Shown: positions 16,978-25,140 of the stretch, one piece after another
How positions within the stretch are numbered: position 1 is the first letter of the stretch
Layout: each line of letters opens with the position of its first letter
DNA from: Paenibacillus alginolyticus DSM 5050 = NBRC 15375
Lineage (GTDB): Bacteria > Bacillota > Bacilli > Paenibacillales > NBRC-103111
Reading direction: 5' to 3'
Assembly (NCBI RefSeq): GCF_000422905.1
Contig: NZ_AUGY01000081.1
Location: 1 to 37,620 of the forward strand
Length of the DNA stretch: 37,620 bases
Program-made: the position numbers and the translations under genes
Notes under the pieces: generated by a model
The model's input: only the letters and a program-made list of their open reading frames with translations
Told to the model about the DNA's origin: nothing
Database searches by the model: none

Positions 16978-17165
16978 AAAGTTGTATTTCGTACAACAAT
17001 ATATCCTCTTCTTCCCTACTTTAGGCTAGAAAGTTGCATTTCGTACAACAATTTCAGCTGAAAACACGCGTTTTTGCCGGAATGTGGATAAATTGTTGTA
17101 TTTTTTGCAACAATTCAACTAATTCGGCCAGAATTGCTCCAATTTGTTGTACGAAATACAACAAT
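16978..17165. repeat. Second array of four TTGTTGTA/TACAACAA palindromes
   Basis: Palindromes lie at 16978-17000, 17030-17052, 17091-17115 and 17141-17165, with centre spacings of about 52, 62 and 50 bp. Motif and spacing match the array at 452-637, best when that array is reverse-complemented. It lies in the 515-base gap between the VTT gene and glpD. The rest of that gap holds two hairpins and no supported gene. Confidence 0.88.
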
Positions 17166-17266
17166 AGTCGTCCATGCCCAATAGTGGGCATGGACCGACC
17201 GACTCGTGGAGCAGCAATAATTACTGGCGGGAAAAGTAGCCTTGGAGCATATAGCTGGAGCAGCAG

Positions 17267-17298
17267 AACCCGCTGGAGCTTTACGCCTCCAGCGGGTT
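17267..17298 (-). terminator. Hairpin spanning the glpD stop codon
   Basis: AACCCGCTGGAG pairs perfectly with CTCCAGCGGGTT (12 bp), and the glpD stop lies in the loop. No T run follows on the minus strand, so it may stabilise the mRNA 3' end rather than terminate it. Confidence 0.5.
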
Positions 17299-18990
17299 CA
17301 CCGCTTCATGGAGCAGCTGCTCCAACTCAGCGGTGTAAGCCGCGGTTTGCGCTTCGTCCCAGCCGAAGCGCTCAGCCATGAAGGCGATCGCAGGCGCCTT
17401 CCACTGTTTGGCCCACGCGATGTCGAAGAAGAGGGCGCCCGTGCGGCGGATGAAGAAATCCGCCGGCTTCACGACCATCTCGCGCCCGATCGCGTACACG
17501 AGCGCAGCGAGCACGCCGGCGGGCATGCCCCGCTGCGCAGCCTCTGCCCGGTGCTGCTCCAGCAGCTCGAATACGGCGTCCACGTTGGAGCCGTATCTGC
17601 GCGCGAGCAGCGCAGCCTCTGCCTCGGTCAGCCCCAGCCGCAGGCCTTGGCTGACCTTGCCCCGCAAGAACGGCGCCAGCTTCGCGGAGCCGCCCACATC
17701 GCCGCCGGAGATCGGCAGCGTCCGGGTGTGGCTCGGCGGCAGCGCCGCCGAGACCTTGCCCTCCGCCAGCAGCATGGCGGCGATCTTGTCCACGACCGAC
17801 TCCGCCATTTTGCGGTAGCCGGTCAGCTTGCCCCCGGCCATCGAAATGAGGCCGGAGTCCGAGACGAAGATTTCGTCGCGGCGCGAAATCTCAGAAGGAT
17901 CTTTGCCCTCTTGATGGATCAGAGGGCGCAGCCCGGTCCAGCTCGATTCAACGTCAGCCTCCGTCAACCCGAGGGACGGAAACATGTCGTTCGCGGCGCG
18001 CAGCACATAGGCGCGATCCGCTTCAGTAATACGGGGATTCGCGATATCCCCTTTGTAATTCGTGTCCGTCGTCCCGATGTAAGTTTTGCCGTCACGCGGA
18101 ATCGCAAACACCATCCGCCCATCCGGCGTATCAAAATAAATCGCCTGCCGCAGCGGAAACTTGCTCTGATCAAACACCAGATGCACCCCTTTAGTCAGGT
18201 GCAGCGTCTTGCCGTGCTTGGAGCGGTCCATCTCGCGCAGCGTATCGACCCAAGGCCCGGCAGCATTAACAATCTTACTTGCGTACAGCGAGTATGACGT
18301 CTTTTCGCCGCCAATCTGATCCACCACACGCACACCAACCAGCTTGCCATTCTCCATCAGCAGTTCTTCAACCTTAGCGTAATTCACCGCCAAAGCGCCC
18401 AGCTCGACAGCCTTTTTCATGACTTCAATGGTTAAACGCGCATCATCTGTGCGGTATTCCACATAGTAGCCGCCGCCTTTGAGATCCTTCTTCTTCAAAA
18501 GAGGCTCGTGAGTGAGCGTTTCCTCTGGGCGAAACATTTTGCGGCGCTCCGATCTTTTGACACCTGCTAGGAAATCATAAACCCGCAGCCCCAGCGAGGT
18601 GGACAGCTTCCCGAACGTTCCCCCTTTATAGAAAGGCAGCAGCATCCACTCCGGCGTCGTCACATGTGGCCCATTTTCATACACAATCGCACGCTCCTTA
18701 CCAACCTCAGCAACAACCTTCACATCCAGCTGTTTGAGATAGCGCAGCCCGCCATGAACCAGCTTGGTCGAACGGCTCGACGTCCCCGCGGCGAAATCCT
18801 GCATATCAATCAACGCTGTGCGAAGCCCTCTGCTTTGTGCATCGAGCGCAATGCCCGCTCCTGTAATCCCCCCGCCAATTACGATAAGATCAAGCTTTTG
18901 CTCCGACATGGCTTGCAGCATTTCTGTTCTTTTCAGCGCACTAAACTCCTGTTGCCCTATCCCATTGGCTTGCTTATGTTCCTTCGTCAT
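17281..18990 (-). CDS. glpD: Aerobic glycerol-3-phosphate dehydrogenase
   Basis: This 569-residue FAD flavoprotein oxidises glycerol-3-phosphate to dihydroxyacetone phosphate at the membrane and passes electrons to menaquinone. The FAD-binding loop LIVIGGGITGAGIALDA lies near residues 34-51. STKLVHGGLRYL, NAAGPWVD, YIGTTDTNY and SMAGGKLTGYRKMAE are hallmark segments, and an alpha-helical cap follows to about residue 560. ATG 18990 is chosen because GGGAGAG lies upstream. A longer frame from 19035 would start inside a terminator stem. It is the last gene of glpP-glpK-glpD, 132 bases after glpK, with its own leader attenuator. The 3' third is strikingly GC-rich. Confidence 0.96.
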   Translation of the reverse strand: MTKEHKQANGIGQQEFSALKRTEMLQAMSEQKLDLIVIGGGITGAGIALDAQSRGLRTALIDMQDFAAGTSSRSTKLVHGGLRYLKQLDVKVVAEVGKERAIVYENGPHVTTPEWMLLPFYKGGTFGKLSTSLGLRVYDFLAGVKRSERRKMFRPEETLTHEPLLKKKDLKGGGYYVEYRTDDARLTIEVMKKAVELGALAVNYAKVEELLMENGKLVGVRVVDQIGGEKTSYSLYASKIVNAAGPWVDTLREMDRSKHGKTLHLTKGVHLVFDQSKFPLRQAIYFDTPDGRMVFAIPRDGKTYIGTTDTNYKGDIANPRITEADRAYVLRAANDMFPSLGLTEADVESSWTGLRPLIHQEGKDPSEISRRDEIFVSDSGLISMAGGKLTGYRKMAESVVDKIAAMLLAEGKVSAALPPSHTRTLPISGGDVGGSAKLAPFLRGKVSQGLRLGLTEAEAALLARRYGSNVDAVFELLEQHRAEAAQRGMPAGVLAALVYAIGREMVVKPADFFIRRTGALFFDIAWAKQWKAPAIAFMAERFGWDEAQTAAYTAELEQLLHEAVNPLEA

Positions 18991-19011
18991 CTCATTCTCT
19001 CCCTCGCGGAT

Positions 19012-19081
19012 ATAAAATAAAAAACCACAACACACCTAACACGTTTACACGTATAGGCCGCTGTGGCTTCTCCTAGTCTCC
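19012..19081 (-). promoter_or_regulatory. glpD leader: GlpP-controlled terminator/antiterminator
   Basis: On the minus strand a nested hairpin (CCACA..TGTGG outside, CCTA..TAGG, ACGT..ACGT inside; 19025-19066) runs into TTTTTTATTTT, 22 bases before the glpD ribosome site. In Bacillus subtilis GlpP with glycerol-3-phosphate binds the glpD leader and prevents termination at such a hairpin. The 5' edge reads GGAGACTAGGAGAAGCCAC, which resembles the glpP leader (GGAGCACAGGAGACTCAC) and is the likely GlpP site. A possible promoter (TTTAAA at 19126-19131, TATACT at 19104-19109, spacing 16) overlaps the end of glpK. Confidence 0.8.
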
Positions 19082-19122
19082 AACCGAATATTAACTTGTT
19101 ATTAGTATATCATTGCTCACGC

Positions 19123-20631
19123 TTATTTAAAAGCCATTGCGGCATTTACAGCTTTTTTCCAACCGTCGTACAAGCTCTCTTGAAGCTCAGCTTCCATTTC
19201 CTGTTCAAAAGCCTCATCCACCTGCCACTGCGCCTCAATCTCCGCTTGATCCTTCCAAAAACCTACAGCCAGACCCGCCAGAAAAGCCGCGCCAAGCGCT
19301 GTCGTCTCACTAATCAACGGACGTTCCACCGTGACACCCAGCATGTCGCTTTGGAACTGCATAAGGAAGTCATTCTTCACAGCACCACCATCGACGCGCA
19401 GCTTCGTAAGCTGAATACCGGAATCGTCCTCCATCGCTTTCAGGACGTCTTTGGTCTGATACGCGAGAGATTCGAGCGTGGCCCGAATAAAATGCTCCTT
19501 CGACGTCCCACGAGTGAGGCCGAATACCGCGCCTCGAACGTCACTATCCCAATAAGGCGTACCTAGTCCGACAAAAGCCGGCACCACATACACACCATCC
19601 GTCGAAGCAACTCGCTTCGCGTAATCTTCACTATCCTTCGCCGATTTTATCATTCGCAGACCGTCCCGCAGCCATTGAATCGCCGATCCCGCCACGAAAA
19701 TACTGCCTTCCAGCGCGTACTCCACTTTCCCGTTCAATCCCCAAGCAATGGTAGTCAAAAGTCCGCTGCGCGACGGAATCGCGTGATTACCCGTATTCAT
19801 CAGCATAAAACAGCCTGTGCCATACGTGTTTTTGGCCATCCCTTTTTCAAAACAAGCTTGCCCGAACAGAGCCGCCTGTTGATCGCCTGCCGCACCGGCA
19901 ATTGGAATCGCCGAACCGAATAAGAAGCTTTCCTGCGTATAGCCGTATACCTCAGAAGAGGAGCGAACCTCTGGCAGCATAGAAGCTGGAATGTCCAAAT
20001 GCCCCAGCAGCTCTTCATCCCACTTCAGCTCGTGAATGTTATAAATGAGCGTGCGAGAAGCGTTGGAATAATCCGTCACATGCGCTTTCCCGCCTGTCAG
20101 CTTCCAAATCAGCCACGTATCCATCGTGCCAAAAAGCAAATCCCCACGTTCCGCTTTCTCTCTGGCCTCATCAACGTGATCGAGAATCCATTTAATTTTG
20201 GTCCCCGAAAAATAAGCATCAATCAGCAGCCCCGTACGCTTCCGGAAAAGGTCGCTAAGCCCCTGCGCTTTTAGCGCTTCACAAATATCAGCTGTCTGCC
20301 GCGACTGCCACACAATCGCATGATAGATAGGCATCCCCGTGTGCCGATCCCAGACAACCGCTGTTTCCCGTTGATTGGTGATACCAATTCCCGCGATCTC
20401 CGCAGGCTGCACCCCAGACTCCGATAAAACCGCAGCAATGACGCCCTGAATCGACAGCCAAATTTCGTTCGCATCATGCTCCACCCAACCTGGCTTCGGA
20501 AAATACTGCTTAAATTCCTTCTGGGCTGCGTGCACAATACTCCCCTTGTGATTAAATAAAATAGCCCTAGAACTTGTTGTCCCCTGATCCAGGGAAAGGA
20601 TATAAGAAGGTTTCGTCCCCGTAATTGTCAT
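19123..20631 (-). CDS. glpK: Glycerol kinase
   Basis: This 502-residue FGGY-family kinase phosphorylates glycerol with ATP to give glycerol-3-phosphate in the cytosol. It has the N-terminal phosphate loop LDQGTTSSRAILF, AIVWQSRQT and the glycerol-binding region, ITNQRET, GAAGDQQAALFGQ, and the second signature GLGTPYWDSDVRGAVFGLTRGT. Length is exactly typical. GGAGG sits eight bases before the ATG. It follows glpP after 24 bases and shares its promoter. No glycerol facilitator gene (glpF) is present in the window, unlike the B. subtilis glpFK arrangement. Confidence 0.97.
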   Translation of the reverse strand: MTITGTKPSYILSLDQGTTSSRAILFNHKGSIVHAAQKEFKQYFPKPGWVEHDANEIWLSIQGVIAAVLSESGVQPAEIAGIGITNQRETAVVWDRHTGMPIYHAIVWQSRQTADICEALKAQGLSDLFRKRTGLLIDAYFSGTKIKWILDHVDEAREKAERGDLLFGTMDTWLIWKLTGGKAHVTDYSNASRTLIYNIHELKWDEELLGHLDIPASMLPEVRSSSEVYGYTQESFLFGSAIPIAGAAGDQQAALFGQACFEKGMAKNTYGTGCFMLMNTGNHAIPSRSGLLTTIAWGLNGKVEYALEGSIFVAGSAIQWLRDGLRMIKSAKDSEDYAKRVASTDGVYVVPAFVGLGTPYWDSDVRGAVFGLTRGTSKEHFIRATLESLAYQTKDVLKAMEDDSGIQLTKLRVDGGAVKNDFLMQFQSDMLGVTVERPLISETTALGAAFLAGLAVGFWKDQAEIEAQWQVDEAFEQEMEAELQESLYDGWKKAVNAAMAFK

Positions 20632-20655
20632 TTCCTTGCCTCCAAATGTTCAGTA

Positions 20656-21213
20656 TCATTGATGATAGTGCTGCCAAAGCTCCGCATTTGACGTAGTGAC
20701 TGCCGTTGCTCCAGCTCCTAGCGCAAGCTCCACATCCTCCACTGTACGAATGAGCCCCCCTGCAAAAATAGGAATGCCCGAACGCTCCTTCACTTCAGTG
20801 ATAATGTGCGGAATAATACCCGGAAGCACCTCGATGAAATCAGGTTTTGTCCTCTCCAAAAGCGTGTAGCTTTTATCCAAGGCACTGCTGTCTAAGAGAA
20901 AAAGCCGCTGAATGGCAATCAAGCCATTCTGTTTCGTCTTCGTAATCACATTCCCCCGCGTCGAAATGATACCGGCAGGACGAATGCTCTGACACAGAAA
21001 TTCGGCTGCATAATCGTCATTTTTGAGCCCTTCTATTAAATCAGCGTGCAGCAGCAGCTTCTTTCCGTTTGCTTTGCCCAGATCCACGATGCTTTTCAAC
21101 TGCGCAATATGACAATCCAACAGTACAATATACGTATAATTTGACTTAAATAGCTTCTCTAGGTCTCTCATTTTGCGAATGGCCGGTAAAATACGCTGCT
21201 CTTGCAAAGACAT
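20656..21213 (-). CDS. glpP: Glycerol uptake operon antiterminator
   Basis: The 185-residue RNA-binding antiterminator closely matches B. subtilis GlpP in segments such as HADLIEGLK, RPAGIISTRGNVI, AIQRLFLLDSSA, PDFIEVLPGI and GIPIFAGGLIRTVEDVE. It adopts a TIM-barrel fold, and glycerol-3-phosphate is the ligand that lets it bind leader RNA. ATG 21213 is used because GGAGG lies eight bases upstream; upstream ATGs at 21219 and 21243 lack a well-placed site. It is the first gene of glpP-glpK-glpD. Its own leader also carries a terminator, so it is probably autoregulated. Confidence 0.94.
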   Translation of the reverse strand: MSLQEQRILPAIRKMRDLEKLFKSNYTYIVLLDCHIAQLKSIVDLGKANGKKLLLHADLIEGLKNDDYAAEFLCQSIRPAGIISTRGNVITKTKQNGLIAIQRLFLLDSSALDKSYTLLERTKPDFIEVLPGIIPHIITEVKERSGIPIFAGGLIRTVEDVELALGAGATAVTTSNAELWQHYHQ

Positions 21214-21273
21214 AACCATCGCCTCCGTCTTATTAAAATGCACATCTGCAACAATCCAGAATGAGCGGAAATG

Positions 21274-21343
21274 AAAACAAAAGACTCACCAAGTATTGCC
21301 AATGATATTCAATGGGCAATCCAAGTGAGTCTCCTGTGCTCCG
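21274..21343 (-). promoter_or_regulatory. glpP-glpK leader attenuator
   Basis: On the minus strand GACTCACTTGGATTGCC pairs with GGCAATACTTGGTGAGTC (21283-21331, one bulge) and runs into TTTTGTTTT. It lies between the promoter at 21367-21395 and glpP. The preceding CGGAGCACAGGAGACTCAC echoes the 5' edge of the glpD leader hairpin, so GlpP likely controls its own transcript and glpK by antitermination. Confidence 0.75.
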
Positions 21344-21366
21344 TCACATGTTATTAACTTACCTTC

Positions 21367-21395
21367 ATTGTACTGAGGCGAGTACATCATGTCAA
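21367..21395 (-). promoter_or_regulatory. Sigma-A promoter of glpP-glpK
   Basis: A perfect TTGACA (minus strand, 21390-21395) and TACAAT (21367-21372) are separated by exactly 17 bases. Transcription would start near 21360, leaving a leader that includes the attenuator. Confidence 0.85.
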
Positions 21396-21423
21396 TGACA
21401 ATGATCATCCTTCATCCATCTAG

Positions 21424-23433
21424 TTAGGTCGACAGTGCCTTTCGCACGGCTAAAATATACTTCGACTGATCGAGCGGATTGACGCCACGCCGCTTGCGCT
21501 CCGCATGAACGTCTGGCGGACTAGGCTGATAGCCTGAGAAAGAGGAGGTAATGACGCCTCGACCGCCTGACATTGCACTCAGCTTCACTGGATATTCCAG
21601 TGACGTAGCGACTGGCAGACGACCCTCGACTACGAATCTGCCTCCTGTCATTTGCGGCGAATCAAAAACCGCCCTCATCTGCACAAGGTCGCTGAGCACC
21701 TTGCCGCCGAACTCTTCAGGCACGGTGATACGAACCTGAAGCATCGGTTCGAGCAGCGTCGTGCCCGTCTGCGCAAGGCCTTGGATGATGCCCATCGGCG
21801 TAGCGACAGCGAAGTCAAGCGGGTGGGTGTGCCACACGTGGTGCTCGCCCTCGACGAGCGTCACCTTCAAGTCGGTGACTTCCCAACCGAGCAGCCCCTG
21901 CTGGAGCGCCTCCGGCACGCGGCGCGCCACCTCATTCTGGTACTGCACGAGCAGATGCTCACCGCGTACCAGCGACTCATACACGAGCCCGCTGCCCGGC
22001 GCCCCAGGCTCGATGCGAAAGCGTAAGATCGCCCAGCACGGCTTGGGCATCGTATAGGCAATGAAGCCTTCTCCCGCTTGCGAAGGCGTTTCCTTGTAAA
22101 TCACGGAAGGCTGGTCGAACCTTGCTTGGAGCCCAAAACGCGAGCTCAAGAGACTCGTGAGAATCTCAAGCTGAATCGCGCCCATCACTTTCACATGCAG
22201 CTCGCGCTCCTCCTGCAGCCACTGCAGATCGAGCAGCGGGTCCTCGTCCGTTAGCTCCTGCAGCGCTGCGACGAGTGCTGGATACTGCGCCTCACTCTCG
22301 GCGTGAACTTGCACAGTCAAGAGCGGAACCGCCATCTGCGGCGCAGGCGGTACGCTGTCTGCCCGGCCCAGCACATCGCCGATCCGCACCTGCGTCAAGC
22401 CGCAAACGGCCGCAATGTCGCCGGCCGTGACAACCCCGATATCTTCGGCTTTGCGGCCGTCGATTTTGCGAATCTGGGTCACCTTCTCCTCCACGCCCTG
22501 CGTGACATTGACGACGGTGTCCCGGTTGCGGATCGTCCCCTCGTAGAGGCGGACGTACGCCATTCTCCCCATGGTCTTGTCCCGCTCGACCTTGAACACC
22601 ACGGCCGAAAGCGGCTGCTCCGCAGAGCCGCTGGGCCCAGGCAAATAATCAAGGATCGCTTCCATCAGCTCCTTGATACCAAGCCCTTTGCTGGAGGCGC
22701 CCACCAGCAAAGGAAAAGCCTGCCCCTGCCGCGCATACCGCTGCAGGGTCGCCTTCACTTCGCGCGCCTCTATCGGCGCGCCTTCGATGTAGCTCGTGAG
22801 CATCCGCTCGTCGAGCTCCGATAACTTCTCCACCGCGGATGCCAAGTCGAATCCGCGCACCCCCTCCGCGGCGACCGTCTCCGTCGCGTCATCCGTGAGC
22901 ACGTTCGCCGCACCGCGGAACGTGTCCTCCCTGCCCAGCGGTGCATAGATCGGCACCGCCAGCTCCGTGAGCTGCTTGTGAATGTCGCGCAGCACGCGCT
23001 CGGGATCCGCGCCGACGCGGTCCATTTTATTCATATACAACAAGGTTGGTATCTTAAGCGATTGCAGCGTGTGCCAGATCATTTCCGTCTGTGACTGCAC
23101 GCCTTCTACCGCAGAAACAATAAGAATTGCCCCGTCCATGACTCGAAGTGATCGCTCCACTTCCGACAAGAAATCGACGTGACCTGGCGTATCCACAAGG
23201 TTAATCAACGTATCCTTCCATGAAAAAGAGGTCGTTGCGCTGCGAACCGAAATCCCCCGCTCTCTTTCTACGTCCATAGAATCCGTCTGTGCTGTCCCGT
23301 TATCTACACTACCCAACGAGCGAATTCGCCCGCTATGATAAAGAATATGCTCGGTCGTTGTCGTTTTACCCGCATCCACGTGGGCAAAAATGCCCACATT
23401 TCTTCTGGATATTGCTTGATTATCATCCCTCAT
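21424..23433 (-). CDS. Tet(M)/EF-G-like ribosome-associated GTPase
   Basis: This 669-residue translational GTPase is built like tetracycline ribosomal protection proteins. It has G1 AHVDAGKTT (17-25), a G2 region with ERGISVRSATTSF, G3 DTPGH (81-85), G4 NKMD (135-138), then domains II to V ending in a EF-G-type C-terminal domain (SGGRGVITSSFSGYQ). Tet(M) has YSPVSTPADF at the domain IV tip that reaches the drug site. This protein has a His-rich HVWHTHPLDF there instead. It may be a non-tetracycline paralog, or a divergent protection factor. The gene stands alone between alkA and the glp promoter, and its middle is GC-rich. The fold is sure; drug resistance is not. Confidence 0.88.
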   Translation of the reverse strand: MRDDNQAISRRNVGIFAHVDAGKTTTTEHILYHSGRIRSLGSVDNGTAQTDSMDVERERGISVRSATTSFSWKDTLINLVDTPGHVDFLSEVERSLRVMDGAILIVSAVEGVQSQTEMIWHTLQSLKIPTLLYMNKMDRVGADPERVLRDIHKQLTELAVPIYAPLGREDTFRGAANVLTDDATETVAAEGVRGFDLASAVEKLSELDERMLTSYIEGAPIEAREVKATLQRYARQGQAFPLLVGASSKGLGIKELMEAILDYLPGPSGSAEQPLSAVVFKVERDKTMGRMAYVRLYEGTIRNRDTVVNVTQGVEEKVTQIRKIDGRKAEDIGVVTAGDIAAVCGLTQVRIGDVLGRADSVPPAPQMAVPLLTVQVHAESEAQYPALVAALQELTDEDPLLDLQWLQEERELHVKVMGAIQLEILTSLLSSRFGLQARFDQPSVIYKETPSQAGEGFIAYTMPKPCWAILRFRIEPGAPGSGLVYESLVRGEHLLVQYQNEVARRVPEALQQGLLGWEVTDLKVTLVEGEHHVWHTHPLDFAVATPMGIIQGLAQTGTTLLEPMLQVRITVPEEFGGKVLSDLVQMRAVFDSPQMTGGRFVVEGRLPVATSLEYPVKLSAMSGGRGVITSSFSGYQPSPPDVHAERKRRGVNPLDQSKYILAVRKALST

Positions 23434-23599
23434 CAGAGCTCGGATCCCCTTCTATTACTATCTTCCTTTCATTATACTAAAAGAGCGTACGATTGGATAA
23501 GCTTACCTATCACCATTATGCTCTTTACAAATTTTACTAGGCCTAATAGTCTGTTGACCATTATGATGGAAATACTGAACCTAAGGAGGTTTTCTCGCC

Positions 23600-24313
23600 A
23601 TGGAAACTACGGAATTCGAGGAATCACACCGCCAATCTATCCAACCTGAGGTATCTACAATTCTGCTGAATAAACAGCATCCAGCAATACTGACCCTATC
23701 CCAAGCAGACAGCAAGCTAGCTAGTCTCATTGAACTGATCGGCGATCTTACGCTCACGCCCAGCTACAAGCCGTTTGAGTCGCTCGTGATGTCGATTATT
23801 TCCCAACAACTCTCTGCCAAAGCGGCTGCAACGATTAAAGCCAGAGTAAAACTAATTCTACCGGACGTCACGCCTGAGCTTGTACTCGCTGTTGAAGAAG
23901 AGGCTATCCGACAATGCGGGGTCTCCTATCCCAAAATCCGTTACATCCGGGACCTCAGTTCAAAAGTGATAGCCAGGGAAGTTGAACTCGACAATCTGCA
24001 AGCTTTAGATAACACAGAGCTGCTCAAACAGCTCACAAGTGTCAAAGGCATCGGCTCCTGGACAGCGGAAATGTTCCTCATTTTCACATTAGGCAGACCC
24101 GATGTCATGTCGATTGGCGATGCCGGTCTCCAGCGTGCGGCCAAATGGCTGCATACCCTTTCCGACCGCAAGGATGGTAACTACTTAGGCGAAATTGCAC
24201 CGAACTGGGCGCCTTATCGCAGCTTTGCCTCGCTATATTTATGGCGTGCGATTGATAGAGGGTTTGTGGATTCTGGCCTACAGGTGGAGGCTTGTACTGA
24301 ACCCAACTTGTAG
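23600..24313 (+). CDS. DNA-3-methyladenine glycosylase II (AlkA-type HhH-GPD)
   Basis: This 237-residue base-excision-repair glycosylase removes alkylated purines from DNA. It shows the early FESLVMSIISQQLSAKAA helix, the helix-hairpin-helix LTSVKGIGSWTAEMFLIF, and the GPD strand-turn with the catalytic Asp in SIGDAGLQ. An optimal AAGGAGG lies 12 bases before the ATG. It is shorter than E. coli AlkA (282) because it lacks the N-terminal beta domain, as is usual for Bacillales homologs. It is divergent from the GTPase gene. Confidence 0.9.
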   Translation: METTEFEESHRQSIQPEVSTILLNKQHPAILTLSQADSKLASLIELIGDLTLTPSYKPFESLVMSIISQQLSAKAAATIKARVKLILPDVTPELVLAVEEEAIRQCGVSYPKIRYIRDLSSKVIAREVELDNLQALDNTELLKQLTSVKGIGSWTAEMFLIFTLGRPDVMSIGDAGLQRAAKWLHTLSDRKDGNYLGEIAPNWAPYRSFASLYLWRAIDRGFVDSGLQVEACTEPNL

Positions 24314-24413
24314 CAGGGATATTTGGCTTAAGCCGATCTTTCCGACGAGCGAGTTTGTCATAGTTGATTCTTCGCAAGTTACGCCGGAATTCCCCTATTC
24401 CAAAGCCTATATC

Positions 24414-24495
24414 CAAGGATAAACGACTCCGTCGTCCCACTGGGACGAGCGCGTTTGCCAAGGTAGATGCGAAGCAAAAGTATAAAACTTATACT
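24414..24495. repeat. 82-bp dispersed repeat, copy 2
   Basis: This is the inverted partner of 8581-8662 with about two differences. It lies in the convergent gap between the glycosylase gene and the TetR gene, as copy 1 lies in a convergent gap. The core hairpin CGTCCCA-C-TGGGACG and the side hairpin AGTATAA-aac-TTATACT are both intact, and one covarying-type change sits in the loop only. Confidence 0.85.
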
Positions 24496-24549
24496 TTCTT
24501 ATCTACTAAAAAAAGCGCAAGAAGCCACCACAGCCCCTCGCGCTTATTC

Positions 24550-25119
24550 TCATTTCACCGCTACTCGTAATCCTCTTAAATACGTTTGGAGCAAACGCCG
24601 CAGGCTCTCGTCTCTTTCCAGCTCCATTCGGAAGCCGTTTCTATGCTCGAGTGAGGCAAAGCCATGCACCATGCTCCGAAATCCGCGCACCACGTGCAGC
24701 GCATCTTCTTCACTGAGTCCATAAGGCGCTAAAATGCGCAGTATGAAGAGTACAACTTGGCTGCCTGCCTCTTGTAACTCAGGATCCTCGTAGTCAGGCA
24801 ATGAGGAGATTGCCTCGTATAATCCTGGCTGCTTCCTAGCGAACATGACGTAGGCGAAGCCTGCTGCCAGCAGCGCGTCATCTTCTGCTTTGCCAATAGC
24901 AGCCTCAACCATCGCTTCTTTAATGAGTACGAGGCCGCGCCGGGAAAGCTGCTTTCTGAGATCAGGCAAGCCTTTGATATGATTGTATAGTGACGGTGTT
25001 TTTACGTTTAATTTAGCGGCTAATGCGGCTAGTGTAAGCTGCTCAACACCTTGTAAATCAGCCATTTCAATTGCTGCTTGGAGTACGGTCTCTGCGTCTA
25101 ACCCCTGTCTATATGCCAC
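24550..25119 (-). CDS. TetR-family regulator (WHG C-terminal type)
   Basis: This 189-residue repressor-type protein has an N-terminal HTH (LTLAALAAKLNVKTPSLYNHI) in the variant where Tyr-Asn-His replaces Tyr-x-H-F. The C-terminal helical domain contains the region RGFRSMVHGFASLE, characteristic of the WHG subgroup. It lies 21 bases after the metallo-beta-lactamase-fold gene, so they form an operon. The operator-like inverted repeats in the shared promoter point to autoregulation of the pair. Confidence 0.88.
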   Translation of the reverse strand: MAYRQGLDAETVLQAAIEMADLQGVEQLTLAALAAKLNVKTPSLYNHIKGLPDLRKQLSRRGLVLIKEAMVEAAIGKAEDDALLAAGFAYVMFARKQPGLYEAISSLPDYEDPELQEAGSQVVLFILRILAPYGLSEEDALHVVRGFRSMVHGFASLEHRNGFRMELERDESLRRLLQTYLRGLRVAVK

Positions 25120-25140
25120 GAAAGTTCCTCTTTTCTGTCT

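Noticed and set aside
17242..18297. Long open frame (351 codons) on the plus strand across glpD
   Set aside because: It is antisense to a certain glpD, lies in very GC-rich DNA that lacks stops by chance, and its product is Arg/His-rich with no recognisable domain.
18991..19035. N-terminal extension of GlpD starting at 19035
   Set aside because: The extension begins with GTG inside the leader terminator stem and ignores the GGGAGAG site before ATG 18990.
21274..21343. T-box or metabolite riboswitch in the glpP leader
   Set aside because: The leader is too short (about 140 bases) and lacks T-box or known aptamer motifs. The GlpP attenuator explains the hairpin.
21424..23433. Assignment as a named tet resistance gene
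   Set aside because: The tip loop differs from known Tet(M)-type proteins and the setting is chromosomal, so only a Tet/EF-G-like GTPase is claimed.
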